Shown piece after piece: positions 50,477 through 59,833 of a stretch of 64,000 bases of DNA. Within the stretch, counting starts at the first letter, position 1; each line of letters begins with the position of its first letter. A model generated the notes under the pieces. That model saw nothing but the letters and a program-made list of their open reading frames with translations, ran no database searches and was not told where the DNA came from. Source of the DNA: Campylobacter armoricus. Its GTDB lineage: Bacteria > Campylobacterota > Campylobacteria > Campylobacterales > Campylobacteraceae. The stretch lies in NCBI RefSeq assembly GCF_013372105.1, contig NZ_CP053825.1:1116001-1180000 (forward strand), read 5' to 3'. The position numbers and the translations under genes are program-made.

Positions 50477-51568
50477 ATGAAACACTTAATTATTGTCATA
50501 GGAAATGAGCTTATTATAAATGAAAATTATATGCGTTATATTCAAGAAGAGTATAAAAAACAATTCTTAGAACTTCATGAGTTAAAATTTATTTCTAAAC
50601 CTGATAAAGATCTTCCTTTTTTACTTGAAAAACTCTCTCAAAAATATAAATATATAACAATTTTTAGCATAAATGAATACTATGCTACTATAGCAAAAAT
50701 CATAGCAACATTAAATGATGATGTTTTGATTTTAGAAAATGACACCTTAGTGCCTTCAAAAGCAACTCGTGTAAAAAATAGTTTTATAAGCAGTTTTAAA
50801 CAATGCTATATTAATCTACTAAACACAAACATAGAAACAAAATTACCTCAAATTTTACAAGAACCGCAATTAAACTATGCATACTTTTGTCTTTTGGATA
50901 TAGATGAGATGAGTGCAAATATTTTACTAGGAACACTAACTACTTCGTTTGATATACAGATAAAATCAAGTGCATTATTAGAAAATTTAATTTGTATAAG
51001 AGCTAGTGCTAGTCAATATGGCAAATTAGAAGGTTTTTTAAAAGGGGTTTTTAAACTTTTCACCGGTAAAGTTTTTTTAGGCAACGACCCTATAAAATTT
51101 ATAGCAAAAAAACTTTTGGAAAAGAATTTAAAAATTTCCTTTGCAGAAAGCTGTACTGCCGGACTTTGTGCTTCAAAACTAGCTGAAAATTCTGGAATTT
51201 CTAGTATTTTTGAAGGCTCTTTGATAACTTATTCTAATCGCTTAAAAAACTCTTGGCTTGGAGTGAGTAATGATACCTTAGAAAGTGTAAGCGAATATTC
51301 TGATCGTTGTATTTATTTTATGCTAAAAGGAACATTTAAAACCACAAATTGTGATTTTGCTTTAGCAATTAGTGGTGTAGCAGGAGAAGATGATGATAAA
51401 AACACAAAAGCAGGCACCATCTATATAGGAGCTATGTATAAAGATGGAACCTTTTTACAAGAATGTATTCATATACAAGGTAATAGAAACTACACAAGAG
51501 AGCAAGCTAGTTTAGCTGCTTATAGCTTAATGCTTAAGTTAAAACCTGAGATTTTCCTTGGTATTTAA
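50477..51568 (+). CDS. CinA-like protein with C-terminal nicotinamide-nucleotide amidase domain
   Basis: This 363-aa protein has an N-terminal part of about 200 residues loosely like the COG1058 (molybdopterin-binding-like) domain but degenerate. The C-terminal 160 residues form a clear PncC/CinA domain: FAESCTAGLCASKLAENSGIS, LITYSNRLKNSWLGV, and ALAISGVAGEDDDKNTKAGT. PncC deamidates NMN to nicotinate mononucleotide in pyridine-nucleotide recycling. It is divergent from ileS and lies beside the two-partner secretion genes. Confidence 0.88.
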   Translation: MKHLIIVIGNELIINENYMRYIQEEYKKQFLELHELKFISKPDKDLPFLLEKLSQKYKYITIFSINEYYATIAKIIATLNDDVLILENDTLVPSKATRVKNSFISSFKQCYINLLNTNIETKLPQILQEPQLNYAYFCLLDIDEMSANILLGTLTTSFDIQIKSSALLENLICIRASASQYGKLEGFLKGVFKLFTGKVFLGNDPIKFIAKKLLEKNLKISFAESCTAGLCASKLAENSGISSIFEGSLITYSNRLKNSWLGVSNDTLESVSEYSDRCIYFMLKGTFKTTNCDFALAISGVAGEDDDKNTKAGTIYIGAMYKDGTFLQECIHIQGNRNYTREQASLAAYSLMLKLKPEIFLGI

Positions 51569-51611
51569 TTTATCTAAAAAATATATTTTAAGTGATGATT
51601 AAAACAAAGGG

Positions 51612-53554
51612 TTAAAAATACACCCCACCACTTAAATATAATTTCATTCTATGTTCATCATCGTGTTTGTATTTATGTAATGCTCTTGCTCCATCAAGTT
51701 TTATATAATACTCATTAGCTTTATTATAAAGTATTTGCAAACCTAGCGCATCTAAGAAATGTTCATCATCTCTTCTATTACCTGAATCTTTTTCATACCA
51801 AGCATAACCTACATCATAAAAAGGAGTAAAGTAAAAATTCGTATTTGGTATATTTATTCTTACACCAAAGTTAGCTATGATAGTATTATCTCCATCACCA
51901 TCTCCATTATCATAAGCTCTTACTCCATAAGCTCCACCTAAAGATGAACTCTCAGAAGAATCAAGTTCAAAATTTCCTAATACCTTTTGATAGTTTATAT
52001 TAATCGTATGGGTAATGTATTCATTAAAACTATAATAATTATTCACACTAGCATTAAGTTTTCTAAACCAACCAAAGCCTTTAGAATCACTTTTAGAAGT
52101 ATCTCCAAATATAGTAGTTCCATCATCATTAACCTTACCTACACTTATCTTAGCACTATAGCTTAAGGTATTGTTTTCAAATCCTCTAAATAAACCTTCT
52201 AAACCTACACTTCCTACATTAGAGCTTTTATCAAAGGTTAAAAGATCTAAGGTTACATCACTAAGTATTTTATGATAAATACTAGAAGTAAAATATAAAG
52301 ATGAATTTGTATTTATCCATACAGGATAAGAAAAGTCTATACCAAAATTCCTAGAAGTACCACTAAAACCTAAACCTTCATATTCTCCACCTAAAGAATA
52401 TGAACCTTGAGATATGCTTGGAGTAACTTTTAAATTTCCTATAAAGAAAGTATAACTTGCTCCATAATTGATTTGTCTTTCATCACTAGTTTGTAAGTAA
52501 AAATTATAATAATCTCCCATATTAAGTATAGAATTAAATCCCATACTAATACCAGCTCTATATTCTCCTGCACTCTTAATACCATAATTATCAGCATATA
52601 ATAATACATTAGCCTTGCTATCAGGTTCTACTTCTATAACTATATCAGTTTCTCCTACATTCTCTCCTGCTTGTAAGCCTGCTAGGGTTTGAACTCCATA
52701 CATTTCATTGACTTTATATACACTATCTTCTATTAATTTAGTAGAAATGATTTTGCCTTTGATTCTTTGATTTAGCTTACTTTCTAAAAAATGATCTTTG
52801 ATAGTAGTTTTATTTTTAATAATATATTTGCCTAATACTCCTAAAGAAATATTTATTTGAATACTTTCTTCATCAAATTCTTGTTGAGGAACATAAGCTG
52901 TTGCTGCAGGATAACCATTTACTTGGAAATAATAAGCAATGATATTAGATATATCTTGTAAATCTTGTAGGCTAAATTTTCTAGCACTAAATTCACTTAC
53001 TAAGTTTTGTAAATCTTCTTCTTTAATACCTAGCTTTTCAAAGCTAGTATCTTTATTAGTAAGAACAAACTTATATTTGGTTATAGCTATTTTATTAGTA
53101 GTAGTATTGGTATTAGTTTGGCTAGTTGGGTTGTTGTTAGAATTATGATTGGTATTAAAGCTATTATTAGTTGAGTTAGAATTATTATTTGTTTTATCTT
53201 TTATACTAGAGTTGGTGTTAGTTTTATTATTGTTTGTTTTAGTGCTTTGGTTAGTTGAGTTTTTATTAGTAGTATTAGTGCTTTGGTTATTAGTTTCTTC
53301 ATTAGCTTCATCTTCTTGTTTTAGCTTTTCTTTTAATTCTTCTTTTTTTCTTCAAAGTCTTTTTTAGCTTCTTGCCCTTTTATATAGTCTTGTTTGGTTT
53401 TTAGATTTTCTTTGATGGCTTTATTTTGAGGGAGGTTTCTATCAGGGGATAATTCTATAACTTTTTCTATATCATTTTTAGCTATGCTAATACTTCCTTC
53501 ATTAGCATAGATTAAAGAGCTAATTGCTATGGTGCTAAGTAAAAGTTTTTTCAT
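51612..53554 (-). pseudogene. TpsB outer-membrane transporter (FhaC/ShlB family), broken by a poly-A frameshift
   Basis: TpsB moves its TpsA partner across the outer membrane. The start at 53554 follows AAGGA, and the signal peptide ends SLIYANE. A Lys/Glu helix (about residues 60-85), a roughly 70-residue Asn/Thr/Ser-rich linker, a POTRA_2 domain and a 16-strand barrel follow. The barrel ends YLSGGVYF, and GVRAYDNGDG resembles the VRGF loop motif. The gene would encode about 647 aa but breaks at a T7 run on the plus strand (53343-53349, A7 in the gene). Eight A would read DFEEKKEELKEKLKQEDEAN and continue to the end without a stop. Confidence 0.85.
53343..53349 (-). repeat. A7 run at the tpsB frameshift
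   Basis: Seven A on the coding strand between GAAG and GAAG. Adding one base merges the N-terminal frame (stopping after DFEEKKKN) with the rest of TpsB. Confidence 0.8.
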
Positions 53555-53639
53555 GGTTTTCCTTAATTTTATATTCTTTAAATTAAAATTATTGTTTTTA
53601 TTATTAGTTGATAAACACAATTATGCTTATATTTATTAT

Positions 53640-53665
53640 AAACACTAGGATAAATCCTAGTGTTT
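53640..53665 (-). terminator. Hairpin between tpsA and tpsB
   Basis: A perfect 12-bp stem (AAACACTAGGAT, AA, ATCCTAGTGTTT) lies 20 nt after the tpsA stop, within the tpsA-tpsB gap. On the minus strand it is followed by TTTATAATAA, a weak T tract, so it may partly terminate or protect the mRNA between the two genes. Confidence 0.6.
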
Positions 53666-53684
53666 GTTTTATATGTTTATTAGA

Positions 53685-56600
53685 CTACATTCCCCCTACC
53701 ACACAAGGATTCATAGTTTTATAATTATCACTTACTATGCAAGTTCTTGATCTTTGTTTCATAGAAGCTTCTTCTACTTCTTGCTTTTCATCTTCTTCAT
53801 ATTCAAAAGTAGGTGTTTGTTTTTGAGCATTAGCTACTTGGCGTGATACTTTTTTATAATCTTCATTTTCATTACCATCAACTACTATTTCATCTAAATT
53901 AGGTATAAGTAAAGCTACATTATCAAATTTACCTATTATTTTAAAGTGATTATTTGAATCAGTGCTAGTTTTATTTTGATAAGTTTGTAATAATTCTTGA
54001 TTATTATTTATACTAGCAAAAAGCTCTTTACTAAGATTATCTAATCTATCTACTTCAGCTTTTAAAGCATTTAAAGTTGCATCATTTTTTATACTAGGAT
54101 TTTCATTGACTTTTTTAACATAGTCATTGTATTTTGCTATGGCTATTTTTAATTGCTCTTGAGCTGTTTTTAAATCTGTTATGTTTTGATTATAATTAAC
54201 AACTAAATTTTTTAAATCATCACTTAAAAAATCAAATAAATCATTTTTGTTTTTGATTGTTTTTTTAGTATTAGCTATTAAAGTGTTTTTAACACTTAAA
54301 CCATTTGCTTCAAATTTATCATTACTTGCAGTGCTTAAGCCATTGTTTTCATAAGCTAAAAGAAAGTCTAAACTTTGAACTACTTCTAAAGCTTTTGTTG
54401 TATCTCCTTTTAGAAAGTATTTAGCTATAAAGTTAGTTTTTTGTTCCTCATTCATATTAGTATAGTTAGTTTTATCTTTAAGCATATTAAGTAAATTAGC
54501 TATATTTAATTCATAATGATTATTAGTAATATCATTTATGATTTCATTGACTATATCTTGGTGTAAATCATTTTCATCTAATTTTACATTAGTATCTGTA
54601 AGATCAGGTGGGTTAGATGGATTAGATGGTGGGGTTGGTGGGGTTGGTTTGCTTATAGTATTTGCTTTAGATAAAAAGTCTTGATAGACACTTTCTTGGT
54701 TTGAGTTGTTATAAGTGTGAATTTGGATTTTATCATTGCTATTACCCCAGTAGTTTTTATCAGCTGTTGCATTAGTTAATTCTCCATCTTTATGGTAGAT
54801 ATGGACATTGTTAAAGGTAAGCTTACCATATTTATAACCAACAAATTTACCAGCATAATTTTGATTACCACCACTTGCACTTATACTCATATTTGGATTA
54901 AAAAATATATAAATGTTTTTAGAAGCAAGGCTGCTATTAATATAACCAACAAAACCACCAGCGTAGCTACCATATCTACTACCACTACTACTACTAATAT
55001 CCCCTATATTATTTAAAGAAATACTGGTAAAAACTCCACTAGCATCGCCAGCAAAACCACCGGCAGAGCTACGATCATAACTCTTACTACTAATACTACC
55101 AATATTATTTAAAGAGATATTGGTATAAGCTCCACTAGCACCACCAGCAAAACCACCGGCATAACTATTACCATTGCTATGGCTACTACTAATATCCCCT
55201 ATATTATTTAAAGAAATATTAGAAAAAGTTCCATAAACCCAACCAGCAAAACCACCGGCATAACTATTACCATTGCTATGGCTACTACTAATATTTCCTA
55301 TATTATTTAAAGAAATATTAGAAAAAGTTCCATTACCATTAATACTACCAGCAAAACCACCGATATAACTATAATTACGACCACTACTACTAATATTTCC
55401 TATATTGTTTAAAAAAATATTAGTAAAATTTGTGCGTTCAGTACGACCAGAAAAACCACCAGTATGACTATAAAAACCACTACTACTAATATCCCCTATA
55501 TTATTTAAAGAAATATTGGTAAAAGTTCCTCTAGCTTCACCAGCAAAACCACCGGCATAGTTATCACTATCATTACCACTACTACTAACATTCCCTATAT
55601 TATTTAAAGAAATATTGGTAAAAGTTCCTCTAGCTTCACCAGCAAAACCACCGGCAAAGCCATTGGCCTTTATACCACCACCCATATAATCTACATTGAT
55701 ATTTTTAATAGTTGCATTTTCAATTTTACCAAATATACCAACATATTTAGGTTTATCACTTAAAGAAGTTGTGTCTATATTGATATTTTTTAAAGTATAA
55801 CCTTGTCCATCAAAGGTTTTGGTAAAAGCATTAGAGAAGCCAACTATCATAGAAGTACAACCTAAACCATCTATACAATAATTAGCATAGTTTTGCCAGT
55901 CTTTACCTGCTTCTCCTTGTCCTTTGTTACCTTTAAAATCTATATCATTTGTAAGTCTATATTCACTAGCTGTATCTCTAAATCCTGCTTTGTTTTCATT
56001 CCACCCTTTAGCAAAATGCCACCAATCTATATCAGAACCTATGCTAATATATTGATTATATGTTTTATCCATATTACCTTTAGTAGTAAATACAATATCA
56101 TTATATTTTTTTGTAGGATTACAATAATAACCTGTAGCACTTAAATAAGCAATTCCTTTATTTTTCGCATCAGTGGTTAGATTTTTAGAATTTATAGTAG
56201 AAATATCTACATAAATTTCATTACCTTTTAAATCTATGCTACCTGCTGTGATTTGATTTAATTTTATCTCATTGTTTTCTTTATCCCAATTAGTATCAGC
56301 ATCTAAAAGTATTTTATTTCCTTGAAATAAAAGACTATCTGCATTAATATTACCCATATTGACTACATTGCCAGCTTTAGATGGTTTAAATACTGGTGAA
56401 AAGCTTAAGCCATCATTAAAATTACTCATATTAGCAAATCTTTGCATAGCTGCATTATCCATTGATGAAGTAGAAGCTACAAAGCGATTAGCATTGATAG
56501 TTCCATTTTTAGTAATGATTACTCCATTAGGATTGATTAAAAATACATTATTACCATTTGCATTTAATAATCCATCTATAGTAGATTTACTTGTTCCATG

Positions 56601-56909
56601 AGCAATGTTTAGGTAGTTTTTATTGTTTCCATTAAAATTCACGCTCTCACCTTTACCTATACTAAAGCCACCACCCCATTGAATGACAGAGTTTGTTCCA
56701 TTACCATTAATATGCATATTATTACCATTTGTAATAATATTACCACTTGTGTTGTGAGTAAATTTACCTCCACTAGGTAGAGCAAATGTAGATGAAAAAA
56801 GTAAAGAAGCGACTATATTTGAAAGTAGAATTTGTTTTGATAATTTTTTACAAGAAGAGATTAAATTAAAATTATTCAATTCCCCCCCCCGTGAAGAAAA
56901 TATTAACAT
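53685..56909 (-). CDS. TpsA adhesin (filamentous haemagglutinin-type), phase-variable
   Basis: This 1074-aa two-partner secretion exoprotein has an extended signal peptide (about residues 1-43, ending STFAL). The TPS domain follows, with NGNGTNSVIQWGGGFSIGKG, FLINPNGVIITKNG and INANRFVAST. A run of 33-residue GLUG-type repeats (GGFAGEARGTFTNISLNNIG) covers about residues 395-690. A proline linker (PTPPTPPSNPSNPPD), a coiled-coil-like region (about 890-990) and a C-terminal pair of Cys (1057 and 1069) complete it. Nine G after SSR near the start put the gene in frame; one more or one fewer stops it within five codons. TpsB is downstream. The likely role is adhesion or surface display. Confidence 0.9.
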   Translation of the reverse strand: MLIFSSRGGELNNFNLISSCKKLSKQILLSNIVASLLFSSTFALPSGGKFTHNTSGNIITNGNNMHINGNGTNSVIQWGGGFSIGKGESVNFNGNNKNYLNIAHGTSKSTIDGLLNANGNNVFLINPNGVIITKNGTINANRFVASTSSMDNAAMQRFANMSNFNDGLSFSPVFKPSKAGNVVNMGNINADSLLFQGNKILLDADTNWDKENNEIKLNQITAGSIDLKGNEIYVDISTINSKNLTTDAKNKGIAYLSATGYYCNPTKKYNDIVFTTKGNMDKTYNQYISIGSDIDWWHFAKGWNENKAGFRDTASEYRLTNDIDFKGNKGQGEAGKDWQNYANYCIDGLGCTSMIVGFSNAFTKTFDGQGYTLKNINIDTTSLSDKPKYVGIFGKIENATIKNINVDYMGGGIKANGFAGGFAGEARGTFTNISLNNIGNVSSSGNDSDNYAGGFAGEARGTFTNISLNNIGDISSSGFYSHTGGFSGRTERTNFTNIFLNNIGNISSSGRNYSYIGGFAGSINGNGTFSNISLNNIGNISSSHSNGNSYAGGFAGWVYGTFSNISLNNIGDISSSHSNGNSYAGGFAGGASGAYTNISLNNIGSISSKSYDRSSAGGFAGDASGVFTSISLNNIGDISSSSGSRYGSYAGGFVGYINSSLASKNIYIFFNPNMSISASGGNQNYAGKFVGYKYGKLTFNNVHIYHKDGELTNATADKNYWGNSNDKIQIHTYNNSNQESVYQDFLSKANTISKPTPPTPPSNPSNPPDLTDTNVKLDENDLHQDIVNEIINDITNNHYELNIANLLNMLKDKTNYTNMNEEQKTNFIAKYFLKGDTTKALEVVQSLDFLLAYENNGLSTASNDKFEANGLSVKNTLIANTKKTIKNKNDLFDFLSDDLKNLVVNYNQNITDLKTAQEQLKIAIAKYNDYVKKVNENPSIKNDATLNALKAEVDRLDNLSKELFASINNNQELLQTYQNKTSTDSNNHFKIIGKFDNVALLIPNLDEIVVDGNENEDYKKVSRQVANAQKQTPTFEYEEDEKQEVEEASMKQRSRTCIVSDNYKTMNPCVVGGM
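54850..55700 (-). repeat. GLUG-type 33-residue tandem repeats in TpsA
   Basis: About eight units of roughly 99 bases encode GGFAGxxxGxFTNISLNNIGxISSSxxxxxSYA. The units at about 55140-55330 are almost identical at the DNA level; outer units are more diverged. Limits are approximate. Confidence 0.85.
56882..56890 (-). repeat. Poly-G tract (G9) at the start of tpsA
   Basis: Nine G on the coding strand follow ATG and TTAATATTTTCTTCAC. In the G9 state the frame reads SSRGGELNNF and is open. G10 reads GGA ATT GAA TAA and G8 reads AAT TGA, both stops. Confidence 0.9.
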
Positions 56910-57116
56910 AAAAAAATCCTTTATTAAATTTGTGAATGTTTTTGTTTTTATTGCTTTTATAAATAAATTAATAATACAACTGCTAATAATTTTATAAATA
57001 AATATATTTAAAATATTAATATTATGTTTATAAATTTAAGCTTAATAAATTAAAAGTAATTTAATTCTAAATTTTAATAAATAGATGATGGAGATTTTTT
57101 GAGAAAAATGAAGGGG

Positions 57117-57620
57117 TTAAAAAGTTTGCAAGATTTTTATCTTGTTTTCTAAAATACTTTTTGGAGTAAGTCCTATAAATTTTTCATTCATTTTACCATT
57201 TTTATCAAAAAAAACCACCACAGGCACACCATAAATTCCATCTACAGCTTTTGATAAAAATGAACTTGCTTTAGCTTCGTATAAAAGTGGTAATTTTAAA
57301 TTTTTATCTAAAGAAATTTTTCGTGCTTCATCGATGGATTTTACATCATTTAGCACACCTATAATAAGAAAATTTCTTTCTTTATAAAGTTCATTTAGTA
57401 TAGGAATTTGCATTTTACATACACCACAATCTTGAGTGAAAAAAAATAATGCATAGGCATTGTTTAATTTTTGAATTTTTAGTGTTTTTTCAAAACCATT
57501 GTATTTAAAAGTATAATCACTACTTGAATTTAAGGTTTGGAAAATTTTGTCTGTACATGCACTTAAAAACAAAGCAAATATTATAGCCAAGAAGCAATGG
57601 ACGCTTTTAAATACGACCAT
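57117..57620 (-). CDS. Thioredoxin-like lipoprotein of the p19 iron system (Cj1665-like)
   Basis: This 167-aa protein has a lipobox LSAC (Cys22) and a TlpA-type fold with the active-site CGVC in FFFTQDCGVCKMQIP (about residues 65-79). The later cis-proline segment is GVPVVVFFD. It is probably anchored to a membrane facing the periplasm and may reduce disulfides or carry electrons for iron reduction. Its start overlaps the neighbouring thioredoxin gene by 40 nt. It ends the p19 operon. The exact partner is unknown. Confidence 0.85.
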   Translation of the reverse strand: MVVFKSVHCFLAIIFALFLSACTDKIFQTLNSSSDYTFKYNGFEKTLKIQKLNNAYALFFFTQDCGVCKMQIPILNELYKERNFLIIGVLNDVKSIDEARKISLDKNLKLPLLYEAKASSFLSKAVDGIYGVPVVVFFDKNGKMNEKFIGLTPKSILENKIKILQTF

Positions 57621-58072
57621 GGTTTTTCTCCTATTATTTTATCTTGTACTACACCATCTTTAATGACAAAAGTTGTTGGCACAGCAAAAACGCTAAATCT
57701 TTGCCAAGTAATATCTAAATCATCTTGTAAAAATGTAATATTTTTATAATCATATTTTGTAGCAAATTCTTCAAACTCTTTACCTTTATCTATAGAATCT
57801 ACTGCCAAAATAGTGATTTTTTTAGGATACTCATTAGCTAGTTTTTCTAAAAGTGGCAAGTCCTTTAAACAAGAAGCACAACCTTGCTCTACAAAAGTTA
57901 AAACAACAAGATTATCAAAATCAGATATTTTAACTTTCTTACCTGCTAAATTTTTTGCTGCAAGTTCTGGTGCTTTTAAGCCAACTTTTCCGCCATTTTT
58001 GTTATTGTTTTCAAAACAAGCACTTAACAAAAATACACACAAACAAGCCAAAATTATATTTTTAATTTTCAC
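57581..58072 (-). CDS. Thioredoxin-like lipoprotein of the p19 iron system (Cj1664-like)
   Basis: This 163-aa protein has a lipobox LLSAC (Cys19) and a TlpA/ResA-like domain: FVEQGCASCLKDLPLLEKLA holds the CASC redox pair, and FAVPTTFVI has the cis-Pro. The operon holds two paralogous thioredoxin lipoproteins, so a periplasmic electron relay is likely. It overlaps both the ABC ATPase gene upstream (11 nt) and the second thioredoxin gene downstream. Confidence 0.87.
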   Translation of the reverse strand: MKIKNIILACLCVFLLSACFENNNKNGGKVGLKAPELAAKNLAGKKVKISDFDNLVVLTFVEQGCASCLKDLPLLEKLANEYPKKITILAVDSIDKGKEFEEFATKYDYKNITFLQDDLDITWQRFSVFAVPTTFVIKDGVVQDKIIGEKPWSYLKASIASWL

Positions 58073-58721
58073 TTTTCATTACCCCATGACTTAAAATGAT
58101 GGTTCTATCAGCAAAAGTAGCTAAATCTGGATTATGAGTGATTAAAACTATGGTTTTACCATCTTTTTTTAATTTACAAAAAAGTTCTAAAATGTTTTTT
58201 TCATTAGCTTCATCTAAATTTCCAGTTGGCTCATCTGCTAATAAAATTTCAGGATCATTCACTAAAGCTCTTGCTATACATAGTCTTTGCTGCTCGCCAC
58301 CACTTAATTGACTTGGTAAATGCGTAAGTCTATGTGATAATCCTACTTTTTCTAAAGCCATTATAGCATCTTTTTGCTCTATGCTAGAATGATAAAATTG
58401 AGCTAGCATAACATTTTCTAAAGCATTTAAATAAGGTATTAAGTGAAATTGCTGAAAAATTAAACCAATTTTTTCTCTTCTAATCACGCCTTTTTCTTCT
58501 TCACTTAATTTTCCAACCTCTTTATCATCTAAAAAATACTCCCCACTACTTTGAGTATCCATCAAAGAAAGTATATTTAAAAGTGTTGATTTGCCTGAAC
58601 CTGATGGACCCATAATAGCTAACCACTCGCCTTGTTTTACTTCTAAATTTATATTTTGCAAAGCTTTAACTTCATTAAAATTGCGATTTAAATTTGAAAT
58701 TTTTATAATATTTTTCATCAC
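58062..58721 (-). CDS. ABC transporter ATP-binding protein of the p19 iron system
   Basis: This 219-aa MacB/LolD-type ATPase has Walker A MGPSGSGKSTLL (about residues 37-48), the Q-loop in GLIFQQFHL, the signature LSGGEQQRLCIARAL, Walker B EILLADEPTGNLD and the H-loop in VLITHNPDL. It would pair with the two FtsX-type permeases encoded immediately upstream. It overlaps the permease gene by 4 nt (ATGA). Confidence 0.92.
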   Translation of the reverse strand: MMKNIIKISNLNRNFNEVKALQNINLEVKQGEWLAIMGPSGSGKSTLLNILSLMDTQSSGEYFLDDKEVGKLSEEEKGVIRREKIGLIFQQFHLIPYLNALENVMLAQFYHSSIEQKDAIMALEKVGLSHRLTHLPSQLSGGEQQRLCIARALVNDPEILLADEPTGNLDEANEKNILELFCKLKKDGKTIVLITHNPDLATFADRTIILSHGVMKSEN

Positions 58722-59833
58722 TCACCCTTTAAATTTTCACAAACATTTATTTTTAAAGCTTTTTTTAGTGGCAAAAAGCTAGCCAAAAACGCAAATACTA
58801 AAGAAACAAAAACAGCAAAAAATACCGAAAGCAACCTAAAATCTATGCTTGCATTAAAAATCAAATATCCAAAAATATTTGCTAAAAAATACCCACAAAA
58901 AGCTCCAAATAAACTCGCACTTAAACTTAAAATAAATACTTCAGCTCCAAAAAGCTTGATAATATCTTTATATTTAGCTCCTAGTGCAAGGTGTAAGGCT
59001 ATTTCTTTTTTTCTTGAAAAAATCACAGCACTAAGCGTAGTATTTACACTCAAAGAACTAATGAGTAAAATCGTCAAACTAATCAAAGCCATTAAAGCTT
59101 TAATCTTTTCTAAAATCACACCTTCACTTATAGACACTGAAGCTATAACCTTAGCTTCTATATTGCCTTTACTAAGCTCTTTTGCTTTTTGATCTAAGCT
59201 TTCATAATCACCTAGTAAAATAGCTTGAGCATAATTTATCACTTCTTTAGCTGCTAATTCTTGTGCTTTTTTTAAAGAGATGATTAAAACTCCATCTTGT
59301 TCGTCATTGCTTCTTAAGATAGCTTTGATTTTTACTTTGACTATTTTAGAAATACTTGGATTATAAATTTGTAATTCTTGTCCTATTTTTAACTCTAATT
59401 GCTTTGCCAAATCAGCTCCCACAAAGGCACTATCTTCACTAAAATCGCTTAAAGAAAAACTCCCTTTTAAAATCTCTATAAAAGGTTTAGTAAGTTTTAA
59501 ATTTGCAAAATCAACTCCAACCACTACTGCACTTGAACTTTCAAGATTATAAAAACCATATAAAAATGGGGTTAAAGCTTTTGCTTTTAATTTTTCTTTA
59601 GCTTGATTAAATTCATCCATACTTAAAAACTCATCATCTTTTGGTGTAATGATAAAATTAGCTCCATAAGCTTTTAATTCTTTAGATAATTTTGTATCAA
59701 TATCAAAATAAATATTAAAAAATGAAGCACTAACCATAGCACCCATAAACACCGCTATAAATATAACACAAACTCTTTTGTAAGAAAAAATAAGAGATTT
59801 AAAAACCTCTTGTATAAAAAAATTATTTCCCAT
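58718..59833 (-). CDS. FtsX-type ABC permease (p19 iron system, second)
   Basis: This 371-aa permease has one N-terminal helix (about residues 18-42), a periplasmic domain and three C-terminal helices with the FtsX core (FSRKKEIALHLALGAKYKDII). It overlaps the upstream permease by 11 nt. It is paralogous to that permease (residue spacing and VNTTLSAVIFSRKKEIALHL against SLMSADIFRRRSEIGLLKAL). Together they probably form the heteromeric permease served by the ATPase. The transported substance is unproven. Confidence 0.9.
   Translation of the reverse strand: MGNNFFIQEVFKSLIFSYKRVCVIFIAVFMGAMVSASFFNIYFDIDTKLSKELKAYGANFIITPKDDEFLSMDEFNQAKEKLKAKALTPFLYGFYNLESSSAVVVGVDFANLKLTKPFIEILKGSFSLSDFSEDSAFVGADLAKQLELKIGQELQIYNPSISKIVKVKIKAILRSNDEQDGVLIISLKKAQELAAKEVINYAQAILLGDYESLDQKAKELSKGNIEAKVIASVSISEGVILEKIKALMALISLTILLISSLSVNTTLSAVIFSRKKEIALHLALGAKYKDIIKLFGAEVFILSLSASLFGAFCGYFLANIFGYLIFNASIDFRLLSVFFAVFVSLVFAFLASFLPLKKALKINVCENLKGE

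Noticed and set aside
52939-53367. Plus-strand frames of Leu/Val-rich residues
   Set aside because: They are antisense shadows of the Asn/Thr-rich tpsB linker and coding sequence, and low-complexity repeats open long frames by chance.
56910-57116. Possible promoter or terminator in the 207-nt gap before the p19 operon end
   Set aside because: It is very AT-rich, and no strong hairpin, -10/-35 pair or repeat could be distinguished from background.
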